64,000 nt of DNA from an uncultured Flavobacteriaceae bacterium (GTDB lineage: Bacteria > Bacteroidota > Bacteroidia > Flavobacteriales > Flavobacteriaceae): contig CANMSN010000003.1 of NCBI GenBank assembly GCA_947500585.1, positions 1 to 64,000 of the forward strand, given 5' to 3'. Below the pieces are notes generated by a model. The model saw only the letters and a program-made list of their open reading frames with translations, had not been told where the DNA came from and made no database searches. Shown piece after piece: positions 18,479 to 25,875 of the stretch. The position numbers and the translations under genes are program-made. Position 1 is the stretch's first letter. The number at the start of each line of letters is the position of its first letter.

Positions 18479-19288
18479 TTAATTTGCAGCTACTAATTTT
18501 TTCATAGTCTCATAAGAGGCTAATTTTCTAACACTATCTAGAAAAACCTCTGCTGTAGGCAAATAGTTCCCATCTGCTGGCCATTTTTCTCCAATTTCTG
18601 GTTTTTCGCTTTCTTTAAAATTATCAATCTCATCTAAATATTCAAGATAGATATCTACAGTACCTTTAGCATAGGAGTTTAAAACGGCTACGGTTTCTTT
18701 ATAAGACAGAGAATCTTTTGGATACTGCCATGTCGTTGCACCCATAACATCTCCTAATTTCCAATCAGATTTTGAAGTTTGCGGATGATCGTTATGACAA
18801 GTTACACAAGCACCTGCGCTTGCAAGATCTGCAAACATTGCGGTATGTAACTTTTGCTCTTCATCATAGAAAAATTTTGGCTCCTGATTTTCTTTTATTT
18901 CTTCAAATAATTCAGCTTGTTGTCCTTCAAACTTATTTGCTGCATTTATAGGAAAATCAGATCCTAAATACAAACCAAGTGGTACAGGGCTCTTTTTAAT
19001 ACTAGTAGCAACTCCTCTTAAAAATAATGCAGGTAATGGACCAGCTTCAACATCATCTTTTCTCCAATCTTCATCAAACTTCATACCCTGCTTTTTACCT
19101 CCACCAACAATGGCTTTAGTATATAATGTTCGTGTTACATCATTCTCTGTAGCAACCATTTCTAAAACTTCAGCTACAGAAAACACATTGTCTGAAGCAG
19201 TAACTTTTTCTTCTGGCACACCTCCACAAGACGTTAATAAGATACCAATAGACGTTAATAATATTGTGATTTTTAATATAGATTTCAT
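18479..19288 (-). CDS. DUF3365 (Tll0287-like) c-type heme lipoprotein
   Basis: Lipoprotein signal with lipidation at C21 (LLTSCGG), then a domain of about 250 residues with a single heme-binding CVTCH (C161-H165) followed by NDHPQTSKSDWKLGDVMGA, typical of DUF3365/Tll0287-like c-type heme sensor domains. Exported, anchored on the periplasmic side or outer membrane. It follows the globin gene by 21 bp and precedes the cytochrome b gene. It could sense redox state or NO, or act as a terminal acceptor of the neighbouring reductase. The role is inference. Confidence 0.82.
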   Translation of the reverse strand: MKSILKITILLTSIGILLTSCGGVPEEKVTASDNVFSVAEVLEMVATENDVTRTLYTKAIVGGGKKQGMKFDEDWRKDDVEAGPLPALFLRGVATSIKKSPVPLGLYLGSDFPINAANKFEGQQAELFEEIKENQEPKFFYDEEQKLHTAMFADLASAGACVTCHNDHPQTSKSDWKLGDVMGATTWQYPKDSLSYKETVAVLNSYAKGTVDIYLEYLDEIDNFKESEKPEIGEKWPADGNYLPTAEVFLDSVRKLASYETMKKLVAAN

Positions 19289-19309
19289 ATTCTGGAATTT
19301 AAAAGATTA

Positions 19310-19726
19310 TTAATAAGACGCTTTTATCATAACACTAGACATCGTTCCGTAAACGCTTGCCCAAGCATCTTTTACTTCTGGAGTAAAATCATCACCCAAA
19401 CCAGCTTCTAAAGTGCCTAATAATGCAGCTCCAACAGTATCGTAATGCGAAGGCTCTACTTTATATTCTACATGCCTTTTTCCAAGACCTTCCAAAACAG
19501 GTATTAAAGCCTCTATATTGCTTAAACCTGCTACTGCAGCTGCCAGCATGGTCATTAATTTATTTCCTTGTTCAACCATGGCTCCCTCTTTATCTGTAGG
19601 GAATAATGGCTTCAATTTTGGGTCTAATTCAAATAATTTAGAATAAAATATTTCAGCTGCGGCGGGAGCTATAGGTTTAACTTTTTCAAATGAATCTTGT
19701 ACGAGAGTAATAGTTTTTTGTTCCAT
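19310..19726 (-). CDS. single-domain globin (Vitreoscilla/Hmp-globin type)
   Basis: 138-aa globin without a reductase domain. The likely B10 tyrosine is Y28 (FYSKLF) and the proximal F8 histidine is H85 (LGKRHVEY), the same pattern as the globin half of flavohemoglobin Hmp. It probably binds O2 and NO and may detoxify NO produced during nitrite reduction, with electrons from the FAD/2Fe-2S reductase encoded three genes downstream. First gene of the redox run. A perfect TAAGTATTAATACTTA palindrome lies 44 bp before its ATG, linking it to the nitrate regulon. Confidence 0.9.
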   Translation of the reverse strand: MEQKTITLVQDSFEKVKPIAPAAAEIFYSKLFELDPKLKPLFPTDKEGAMVEQGNKLMTMLAAAVAGLSNIEALIPVLEGLGKRHVEYKVEPSHYDTVGAALLGTLEAGLGDDFTPEVKDAWASVYGTMSSVMIKASY

Positions 19727-19770
19727 AAAATTATTTTGTTAGGAAGATTATAATTGTTTTATCAATAAAA

Positions 19771-19786
19771 TAAGTATTAATACTTA
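19771..19786. promoter_or_regulatory. nitrate-regulon palindrome at the globin gene
   Basis: Perfect palindrome TAAGTATTAATACTTA, identical over 16 bp to the one at nrtA. A minus-strand TATTTTTG (19795-19802) matching TAnnTTTG lies 8 nt further upstream, the same offset as at nrtA. Confidence 0.8.
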
Positions 19787-19910
19787 CTTAATTACAAAAA
19801 TATATGGACTTCTTTTAATTAAGGATGCGATAAAACAGTAAAAAAAAACTTTTTATATTAGTTAAAAAACTGCTTTTACAACATGTTTTTATGAAATTTT
19901 ATAAAAAAAT

Positions 19911-20660
19911 TTAAGAATCTAAGTAGAAATTATGTTCGTTAATTTCCTTTTTAAGAAGATCGACATCGTTAATTCCAATTTTTTTTCCTCTGGCAGAAAT
20001 AAGGTTTTCTTTTTTTAAAATAGAAAATATTCTAATTACTTGCTCTTCAGTTGTACCTGCATAATCTGCGTACTCTTTTCTACTTAAAGGCAAATTTAAA
20101 AAGCCTTTTAAAGACCCAAACTTTCTATGAATATATAATAAGGTATCTATAACGCGTTCACGAACCGTCATTTGAGAAATAGACTTTACTTTAGATTCAC
20201 TTCTATTAAGCTCATTGGCATAAAAAAGCATTAAATCATAAGTAAATTTTGGATTGGTTAGCAATGTCTGCTGTAAGCTATTCTTTGAAAAGTAGCATAA
20301 TATGGTATCTTCCAAAGCGATGGCTCCTATTGAATAGTATTCTTCAGTTCCAAAACCACGATGCCCAATAATTTCCCCATCCTTAGCGAATCTTACTATT
20401 TGTTCTCTGCCGTTTATTCCTGTTTTAAATACTTTTACCTTTCCTTTTAAAATAAAAAACAAACCATTTACGGGAGCACCTTCCATAATAAATTGCTGAC
20501 CCTTTTTACAAGGAATGGTAGTCTTTTGATTAACTATTTCTGAGTTTTCTAAGGCTTCTAAATTCCTTTTTATTAGGCAAGTAGAGTTAACACATGCATC
20601 GCATGAAGTTGCTAATGCGTGTCTCCTTTTAATAGCATTTGATGTTGTGTAGTTTACCAA
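19911..20660 (-). CDS. FNR-like Crp/Fnr transcription regulator
   Basis: 249-aa cytoplasmic regulator: N-terminal Cys cluster, cyclic-nucleotide-binding fold (about 50-165), C-terminal winged helix (about 170-235). Cysteines C20, C23, C28 and C122 correspond to the 4Fe-4S ligands of E. coli FNR (C20, C23, C29, C122), with the third shifted by one residue, so an O2- or NO-sensitive cluster is likely. The recognition helix TTEEQVIRIF keeps the Glu and Arg of Crp/Fnr proteins but has Ile where FNR has Ser. It is transcribed away from the moeA operon and has two palindromic sites upstream of itself, suggesting autoregulation. It is the best candidate to bind the palindromes described here. Confidence 0.9.
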   Translation of the reverse strand: MVNYTTSNAIKRRHALATSCDACVNSTCLIKRNLEALENSEIVNQKTTIPCKKGQQFIMEGAPVNGLFFILKGKVKVFKTGINGREQIVRFAKDGEIIGHRGFGTEEYYSIGAIALEDTILCYFSKNSLQQTLLTNPKFTYDLMLFYANELNRSESKVKSISQMTVRERVIDTLLYIHRKFGSLKGFLNLPLSRKEYADYAGTTEEQVIRIFSILKKENLISARGKKIGINDVDLLKKEINEHNFYLDS

Positions 20661-20688
20661 TATTCTAATATCTATAGCAAATCAAATA

Positions 20689-20704
20689 TACGTATTAATA
20701 CTTA
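20689..20704. promoter_or_regulatory. nitrate-regulon site 1 upstream of the FNR-like gene
   Basis: TACGTATTAATACTTA, one base from the perfect palindrome. Its gene-proximal TA forms the first two bases of a minus-strand TATATTTG (20683-20690), so operator and -7 element overlap by 2 bp, as at nirB and the nitrate reductase gene. Confidence 0.75.
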
Positions 20705-20708
20705 TTTT

Positions 20709-20724
20709 TACGTGCAGATACTTA
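20709..20724. promoter_or_regulatory. nitrate-regulon site 2 upstream of the FNR-like gene
   Basis: TACGTGCAGATACTTA, exactly 20 bp (about two helical turns) from site 1. The flanks repeat as well (both copies are followed by TTTTTA), so the pair forms a tandem 20-bp repeat on one face of the DNA. Confidence 0.65.
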
Positions 20725-20848
20725 TTTTTACTGATTTGATAAAATCTATACGCTGTTTTATCAGAAATATAATATTCAACTAGAATTTTAAGTAAAAAAC
20801 GATTTATTCGTAATGAGAATTTATACTGCTTTTAAAATGAAGACTATA

Positions 20849-20874
20849 TCGTTATATTTGTATAGATATAACGA
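20849..20874. promoter_or_regulatory. ModE operator overlapping the moeA promoter
   Basis: Inverted repeat TCGTTATAT (20849-20857), 8-nt spacer, ATATAACGA (20866-20874): 9-bp perfect arms and a very close match to the CGTTATAT...ATAACG consensus of E. coli ModE. A plus-strand TATATTTG (20853-20860), matching TAnnTTTG, is inside it, so binding should block the moeA promoter. The ATG follows 6 bp later. A modE-like gene is second in the same operon. Confidence 0.85.
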
Positions 20875-20880
20875 AAATAT

Positions 20881-22059
20881 ATGATCTCTATTTCTGAAGC
20901 CATATCAATAGTTAAAAAACATGGAAAACCACTTTTAAAAGAAACTATAAAGTCTGTTGAAAAAGCAGGTGGCTATATTTTGTTTAAAAATGTTGTTTCA
21001 TCTATAAACATGCCGCCTTTTAGACAATCGGCAATGGATGGTTATGCTTTACATGTACATGATAGCTTGTCCTATAATTTAATTGGGGAAGTTAAAGCTG
21101 GAGATAGACATCAACCAGTTTTAAAATTTGGAGAAGCCGTTAGAATATTTACAGGAGCGCCCGTTCCAGATTCTGCAAATGCTGTTATGATGCAAGAGAA
21201 AGTAGAATCAGATGGTAATTCAATAACCATAGCGCATCAAATTCCTCTAGAGCATAATATAAGACCATTAGGAGAACAAGTCAAAACTGGAGATATTGCT
21301 TTAAAAAAAGGCACAAAACTAACTCCAGCGGCTATCGGTTATTTAATTTCCCTAGGAATTACAGAGGTTTCAGTATTTAAAAAACCTAATATTGCTATTG
21401 TAACTACAGGGGACGAATTAATTGAAGCTGGTCAAGATTTAACTTACGGAAAGATTTACGAAAGTAATTCTAAAATGCTTTTAAGCGCGTTGTATAATTT
21501 AAAGTTTTATGATGTAACACTGTACAAAGTTGAAGATGATTATAGTAAAACTATTGAAACCTTAGACACTGCAATCGGTAGTAATGACTTAGTGTTAATT
21601 ACTGGTGGAATTTCAGTTGGAGATTATGATTTTGTTGGAAAAGCATTAAAAGAACTAGGGGTTTCTGAACTTTTTTACAAAGTAAAACAAAAACCTGGAA
21701 AGCCTTTGTTTTTTGGTAAAAAAGCAGATACTCAAATTTTTGCATTACCTGGGAATCCTGCAGCTGCTCTATCGTGCTTTTATGTTTACGTGTATATAGC
21801 TTTACAAAAAATGATGAATCGAGAGGATTTAGAATTACCTAGAAATATGGCTAAATCGATATCTAATTTTGAAAAGAAAGGCGACCGCCCACAGTTTTTA
21901 AAGGCGATTTGTAATGATGATAACGTTGAAATTTTAGAAGGACAAAATTCATCAATGCTACAAACTTTTGCGTTATCTAATGCTTTGGTTTACGCTCCAG
22001 AGGATGTTACTGAAATTGAAAAAGGTGATATTATTGAAGTGATAAAATTACCTGTTTAA
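20881..22059 (+). CDS. moeA: molybdopterin molybdenumtransferase
   Basis: Inserts molybdate into adenylylated molybdopterin in the last common step of Moco synthesis. Characteristic segments: MPPFRQSAMDGYALH near residues 43-57, RIFTGAPVPDSANAVMMQE near 90-108, IVTTGDELIEAG near 174-185, ITGGISVGDYDFV near 240, and FALPGNPAA near 287. 392 aa, full length. First gene of the plus-strand Moco operon; the ATG sits just behind a ModE-type operator, so expression is probably shut down when molybdate is plentiful. A 7-bp gap separates it from the modE-like gene. Confidence 0.95.
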   Translation: MISISEAISIVKKHGKPLLKETIKSVEKAGGYILFKNVVSSINMPPFRQSAMDGYALHVHDSLSYNLIGEVKAGDRHQPVLKFGEAVRIFTGAPVPDSANAVMMQEKVESDGNSITIAHQIPLEHNIRPLGEQVKTGDIALKKGTKLTPAAIGYLISLGITEVSVFKKPNIAIVTTGDELIEAGQDLTYGKIYESNSKMLLSALYNLKFYDVTLYKVEDDYSKTIETLDTAIGSNDLVLITGGISVGDYDFVGKALKELGVSELFYKVKQKPGKPLFFGKKADTQIFALPGNPAAALSCFYVYVYIALQKMMNREDLELPRNMAKSISNFEKKGDRPQFLKAICNDDNVEILEGQNSSMLQTFALSNALVYAPEDVTEIEKGDIIEVIKLPV

Positions 22060-22066
22060 GGGAATT

Positions 22067-22405
22067 ATGGCATATAAAATAAAAAGTAGAATCTGGATTG
22101 AATCTGATGATAACGTACTTCTTGGTGAAGGTCGCGTGCATTTATTGAAAGCTATTCAAGAAACGGGGTCGCTTTCAAAAGCTGCCAAGTCCTTAAACAT
22201 ATCCTATAAAAAAGCATGGCAACTTATAGATTCCGTAAATAAATCAGCTGAAAAACCTGTTACTATAAATAGTGTTGGTGGCAAAGGTGGTGGTGGCGCA
22301 GAATTAACCGAATATGGAAAATCATTAGTTGAGGTGTTTGATGATATCAATAAAAACTGTTGGCAATTTTTAGATGAACAATTAGAGAAGATTAAGTTAT
22401 TGTAG
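22067..22405 (+). CDS. modE: ModE-type HTH regulator without molybdate domains
   Basis: 112-aa winged-helix protein equal to the N-terminal DNA-binding domain of ModE: RVHLLKAIQETGSLSKAAKSLNISYKKAWQLIDSVN is the typical helix-turn-helix, followed by a GGKGGGGAELTEYGKSLVEVF wing. The molbindin (TOBE) domains that bind molybdate in E. coli ModE are absent, so either another component signals molybdate or the HTH acts constitutively. A matching ModE-type operator lies upstream of moeA, 1.2 kb away, pointing to autoregulation of this operon. Confidence 0.88.
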   Translation: MAYKIKSRIWIESDDNVLLGEGRVHLLKAIQETGSLSKAAKSLNISYKKAWQLIDSVNKSAEKPVTINSVGGKGGGGAELTEYGKSLVEVFDDINKNCWQFLDEQLEKIKLL

Positions 22406-22497
22406 TTTATAAGTGAAAAGGCATTAGATAAAAGAACTCAGTAAAAATCGGTAAGAAAATGATAAACAACTAATAACAATTAACGAATAACCAATTC

Positions 22498-23238
22498 ATG
22501 CTTCAAACCGAAAACATATACCTTTTTCTGTTCATACTCCCCATAGTATCCTTTCTATATTCAAGTGTAGGACATGGTGGCGCCAGTGGGTATTTAGCGC
22601 TTATGGCGTTGTTTTCATTCGCCCCAGAAAGCATGAAACCCACTGCCCTACTACTTAATATTTTTGTGGCAGGCATCTCATTTTACTACTATTATAAGGC
22701 AGGTTATTTTAATAAAAAACTGTTTATACCATTTGCCATAGCCTCAATTCCTTTAGCTTATCTAGGTGGTACTTTGGAAGTTGAAGCTTCTGTTTATAAA
22801 AAAATATTAGCTGTATTGTTAATTTTTGCTATTCTGAAAATGTTGAACGTATTTGGAAAAGAAAAAGATACTATCAAACAGGTTAAACTTTGGCAAGGAC
22901 TTTTAGTTGGTGGTATTATTGGCTTTTTTTCAGGACTCATTGGTATTGGTGGCGGCATCATACTAACACCAATAATTTTGTTATTGCATTGGGGGAAAAT
23001 GAAGGAAGCCGCAGCAGTTTCTGCTCTTTTTATTTGGGTGAATTCTGCAGCGGGATTAATCGGTCAAGTGAGTAGCGGTGTTACTATTGAAAAAGAGTCA
23101 TTTTTATTAGTCCTTATTGCATTAATTGGTGGCGTTTTAGGTGGTTATTATGGCAGTAAAAGAATAAACAACCAACGTTTACGGTATATTTTAGCCTTTG
23201 TATTAATCATAGCTTGTGCTAAACTTATGTTCACATAA
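22498..23238 (+). CDS. TSUP-family (TauE/SafE) anion transporter
   Basis: 246-aa integral membrane protein with about eight helices and the repeated TauE/SafE signature: SSVGHGGASGYLALMALF in the first half and SGLIGIGGGIILTPIILLL in the second. The family moves sulfite, sulfonates and other small anions, direction uncertain. It sits inside the Moco operon between modE-like and mobA, its stop abutting the mobA ATG. No modABC molybdate transporter is visible in the window, so a role in molybdate or other oxyanion movement is possible but unproven. Sulfur supply or sulfite export connected to MPT synthesis is the alternative. Confidence 0.88.
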   Translation: MLQTENIYLFLFILPIVSFLYSSVGHGGASGYLALMALFSFAPESMKPTALLLNIFVAGISFYYYYKAGYFNKKLFIPFAIASIPLAYLGGTLEVEASVYKKILAVLLIFAILKMLNVFGKEKDTIKQVKLWQGLLVGGIIGFFSGLIGIGGGIILTPIILLLHWGKMKEAAAVSALFIWVNSAAGLIGQVSSGVTIEKESFLLVLIALIGGVLGGYYGSKRINNQRLRYILAFVLIIACAKLMFT

Positions 23239-23823
23239 ATGAAAGATAAAAGGGACATAACAGGTATTATTTTGGCAGGTGGAAAAAGCTCAAGAATGGG
23301 AACTGATAAAGGTTTTTTACTATTGAATGACAAACCTTTTGTACAATACAGTATTGATGCTTTAAAACCTTTGGTTTCAGAAATTATCGTTGTTTCAGAT
23401 AATCTCGATTATGATGTATTTGGATTAAAACGCGTAAAAGATATCAAAAAACATGCGGGCCCTGTAGCTGGTGTTTGTTCTGGTTTAGAGTCATCATCAA
23501 CAGAATATAATTTAGTTTTAAGTTGCGATATTCCTTTGATTACTTCAAAAATACTTCAAAAATTAATCGATAATATTGATGATATTTCGCAAGTTATTCA
23601 AGTTGAAAGTAATGGTAAAAGTATGCCTTTAATAGCCATCTATAAAAAAGAAGTTATAAACACTTTTAAATCCTTATTAAAAAATGATGAAAGACGTTTA
23701 CGCGTTGCTATTAAAAGCTGCATATCAAAAAATATTGTATTAGAAAAAGAACATGAGGTTTGCACTATGAACGTGAATACCAAAAATGAATTAAAAGTAG
23801 TTGAGCATGCATATAAACATTAA
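23239..23823 (+). CDS. mobA: molybdenum cofactor guanylyltransferase
   Basis: Attaches GMP to Mo-molybdopterin to make the MGD form used by nitrate reductase and FdhF-type enzymes. N-terminal nucleotide-binding LAGGKSSRMGTDKG near residues 11-24, and LSCDIPLIT near 95 for metal binding. 194 aa. Its ATG directly follows the transporter stop, and its 3' end overlaps moaD. A second nucleotidyltransferase of the same fold (49918-50538) lies next to the xanthine-dehydrogenase-type genes and is probably the cytidylyl counterpart. Confidence 0.92.
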   Translation: MKDKRDITGIILAGGKSSRMGTDKGFLLLNDKPFVQYSIDALKPLVSEIIVVSDNLDYDVFGLKRVKDIKKHAGPVAGVCSGLESSSTEYNLVLSCDIPLITSKILQKLIDNIDDISQVIQVESNGKSMPLIAIYKKEVINTFKSLLKNDERRLRVAIKSCISKNIVLEKEHEVCTMNVNTKNELKVVEHAYKH

Positions 23824-24040
23824 ATATTTTGGACAAATAGCTGAAATAACTCAAAAAGAAGCAGAAACTTTAGAGTTTTCTGGAAACTTAGTTTCTGATT
23901 TGTTAGAGGTTCTAAATTCAAAATATGAGAACTTAAAAAATAAAGATTTTAAAGTCGCACAAAATCAAGAATTGGTTTCATTTGAAACTGAATTATCAGG
24001 ACAAGATATAGCATTATTACCACCTTTTGCTGGGGGATAA
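23807..24040 (+). CDS. moaD: molybdopterin synthase small subunit
   Basis: Sulfur carrier of molybdopterin synthase: ubiquitin-like beta-grasp protein whose C-terminus ends PPFAGG, the Gly-Gly that is adenylated by MoeB and then thiocarboxylated. I use the ATG at 23807 (MHINIKYFGQIAEITQ), giving 77 aa, in preference to a TTG two codons earlier. It overlaps the last codons of mobA by 17 bp. Partner moaE and activating enzyme moeB follow. Confidence 0.93.
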   Translation: MHINIKYFGQIAEITQKEAETLEFSGNLVSDLLEVLNSKYENLKNKDFKVAQNQELVSFETELSGQDIALLPPFAGG

Positions 24041-24065
24041 ATTTATCCAGCAAGGTCTTATTTGG

Positions 24066-24120
24066 ACCTTGTAGGTTTCAAACAAAAGACCTACAAGGTT
24101 TTGAAACCTCGCAGGTCATC
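24066..24120. repeat. palindromic repeat between moaD and moeB
   Basis: ACCTTGTAGGT (24066-24076) and ACCTACAAGGT (24089-24099) are perfect 11-bp arms around a 12-nt loop. A second, overlapping imperfect hairpin runs from GACCTACAAGG to CCTCGCAGGTC (24088-24118). Both resemble the hairpin at 26829-26861 and look like one small dispersed repeat family. Confidence 0.7.
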
Positions 24121-24196
24121 TAAAGAGATAAAGCATAGTTAGATATTACAAAATAAAAAAGATAAACAGAAGAAAGATATTTCTACTTTAACAAGA

Positions 24197-25312
24197 ATGA
24201 CAGAAAGATACAACAGACATATTATATTATCAGAAATCGGGCAAGCTGGTCAGGATAAAATTTCCAACGCTAAAGTATTGGTTATTGGTGCTGGCGGTTT
24301 AGGCTGTCCTATTTTACAATATTTAGCAGCCGCTGGTATTGGCACACTCGGTATTATTGATTTTGATATGGTTGATATTTCTAATTTGCAACGTCAGGTT
24401 TTATTCGGAATGTCTTCACTTGGTAAAAATAAAGCTAAAGCTGCAAAAGCACGTTTAGAAGATTTAAATAATGACATTTCAATCATCGCTTATCCAGAAA
24501 AATTAACACATAAAAACGCTCTTAATCTGTTCAATCAATATGATATTATTGTTGATGGTTCCGATAATTTTGAAACACGTTATTTGGTAAATGATGCCTG
24601 TATTATTACCAACAAACCTCTAGTATTTGGAGCTATTTATAAGTTTGAAGGTCAGGTTTCAGTGTTCAATTATAAAAACGGCCCGAGTTATCGTTGTTTG
24701 TTTCCAAATCCACCAGAGAAAGACACTGTTCCAAATTGTTCTGAAATCGGTGTTTTAGGTGTGCTTCCCGGTATTATTGGAAGCATGCAGGCTAATGAAG
24801 TTTTAAAGATCATAATAGGTATTGGTAATGTACTTTCAGGAAAACTATTGTGCTATAATGCGTTAACGCTTCAAAATTCTATTCTAAAAATTAAAAGGTC
24901 AGAAAAAACGATTCAGTCTGTTTTAAAAGAAAAAGACAGTTTTCATAAGAAAGAAACCGATTTTAATTGTGAAATTGAAATAGAACCTATATCTATCGAG
25001 CATTTCTTATATGAAAAAAACATTCAATTTATTGATTTAAGAGAAGCACATGAAAAACCAAAAATTAAAGCATTAAACATTACATATATTCCCTTAAGCG
25101 TATTAAAAACAAGTGTGAATAAATTAGATAACACTAAAAAGAAAGCCCTTTTTTGTCAGTCAGGAATACGAAGTAAACAGGCTGTTAAAATATTGCAAGA
25201 ACTCAATATAAAAGACTGTTTCAGTATTATTGAAGGTGCTTCAGAAATAAAAAATAGAATAGAAAACCGTCATTGCGATGGAGGAACGACTAAAACAATA
25301 GCTTCAAATTAA
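24197..25312 (+). CDS. moeB: MoeB/ThiF-type adenylyltransferase fused to rhodanese
   Basis: E1-like enzyme that adenylates the MoaD C-terminus. ATP-binding IGAGGLGCPILQYLAAAG near residues 31-48, DFDMVDISNLQRQ near 55-67, VDGSDNFETRY near 125. A rhodanese domain (about 265-365) with active-site CQSGIRS could provide the sulfur. Two oddities: the MoeB zinc motif is incomplete (SYRC in place of a CxxC pair, and no second CxxC), and the last 15 or so residues (from about HCDGGTTK) are encoded by a dispersed palindromic repeat that also supplies the stop codon. 371 aa. Confidence 0.88.
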   Translation: MTERYNRHIILSEIGQAGQDKISNAKVLVIGAGGLGCPILQYLAAAGIGTLGIIDFDMVDISNLQRQVLFGMSSLGKNKAKAAKARLEDLNNDISIIAYPEKLTHKNALNLFNQYDIIVDGSDNFETRYLVNDACIITNKPLVFGAIYKFEGQVSVFNYKNGPSYRCLFPNPPEKDTVPNCSEIGVLGVLPGIIGSMQANEVLKIIIGIGNVLSGKLLCYNALTLQNSILKIKRSEKTIQSVLKEKDSFHKKETDFNCEIEIEPISIEHFLYEKNIQFIDLREAHEKPKIKALNITYIPLSVLKTSVNKLDNTKKKALFCQSGIRSKQAVKILQELNIKDCFSIIEGASEIKNRIENRHCDGGTTKTIASN

Positions 25313-25339
25313 ACAGATTATTTTGCACCTCGCAATGAC
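25268..25339. repeat. dispersed palindromic repeat overlapping the moeB 3' end
   Basis: GTCATTGCGA (25269-25278) and TCGCAATGAC (25330-25339) are perfect 10-bp inverted arms about 50 nt apart. The element contains the moeB stop codon. A related sequence, ending CCTCGCAATGACG, is inserted in frame in pabB (59614-59650). Confidence 0.75.
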
Positions 25340-25353
25340 AAAAAAATTAAACC

Positions 25354-25800
25354 ATGAAAGATAAAAAACCAATGAAAAGTGTTTTCAAAGAAGGTGCTAT
25401 CACCTCTGAGTTTATAGGAAATTCAATTTACAAACATCAAACAAAAACCAGTATAGGTGCACACAATATTTTCTTAGGTCAGGTTCGTGCAGATGATATT
25501 GATGGAAAAATCGTTTCAGCTATAGAATATACAGCTTATGAGGATATGGCAAATCAGAAATTCCATGAGATTAGAGAATCTGCATTTGAAAAATTCGAAT
25601 TAACATGTATGCATATTTACCACAGCCTAGGAACGGTAAAAGCTGGAGAAATATGCCTGTTTGTATTTGTATCATCACCAAGGCGAAAAGTGGTTTTTGA
25701 AGCTTTAGAATATATCGTAGAAGCCATTAAGGCTGATGTTCCTGTATTTGGAAAAGAGATTTTTGAAGATGAGTCTCATCAATGGAAAGTTAACTCTTAA
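25354..25800 (+). CDS. moaE: molybdopterin synthase large subunit
   Basis: Catalytic subunit that converts precursor Z to molybdopterin with MoaD thiocarboxylate. Family segments: GAHNIFLGQVRADD near residues 33-46, IEYTAYEDMANQ near 55, IYHSLGTVKAGEICLFVFVSSPRR near 85-110, and DVPVFGKEIFEDESHQWK at the C-terminus, including the active-site Lys. 148 aa, complete. Starts 41 bp after moeB, downstream of a repeat element. Confidence 0.95.
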   Translation: MKDKKPMKSVFKEGAITSEFIGNSIYKHQTKTSIGAHNIFLGQVRADDIDGKIVSAIEYTAYEDMANQKFHEIRESAFEKFELTCMHIYHSLGTVKAGEICLFVFVSSPRRKVVFEALEYIVEAIKADVPVFGKEIFEDESHQWKVNS

Positions 25801-25875
25801 AAATGTATTTTGATTAGTTGTCAGTCGTTAAGTCGCTTACAACTAAACAGCAAACAACTAAACAACAAACGATAA

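Noticed and set aside
15975-19802. TAnnTTTG elements at nrtA and the globin gene as proof of repression
   Set aside because: The motif is short and common in AT-rich DNA; without mapped transcription starts the direction of regulation cannot be decided.
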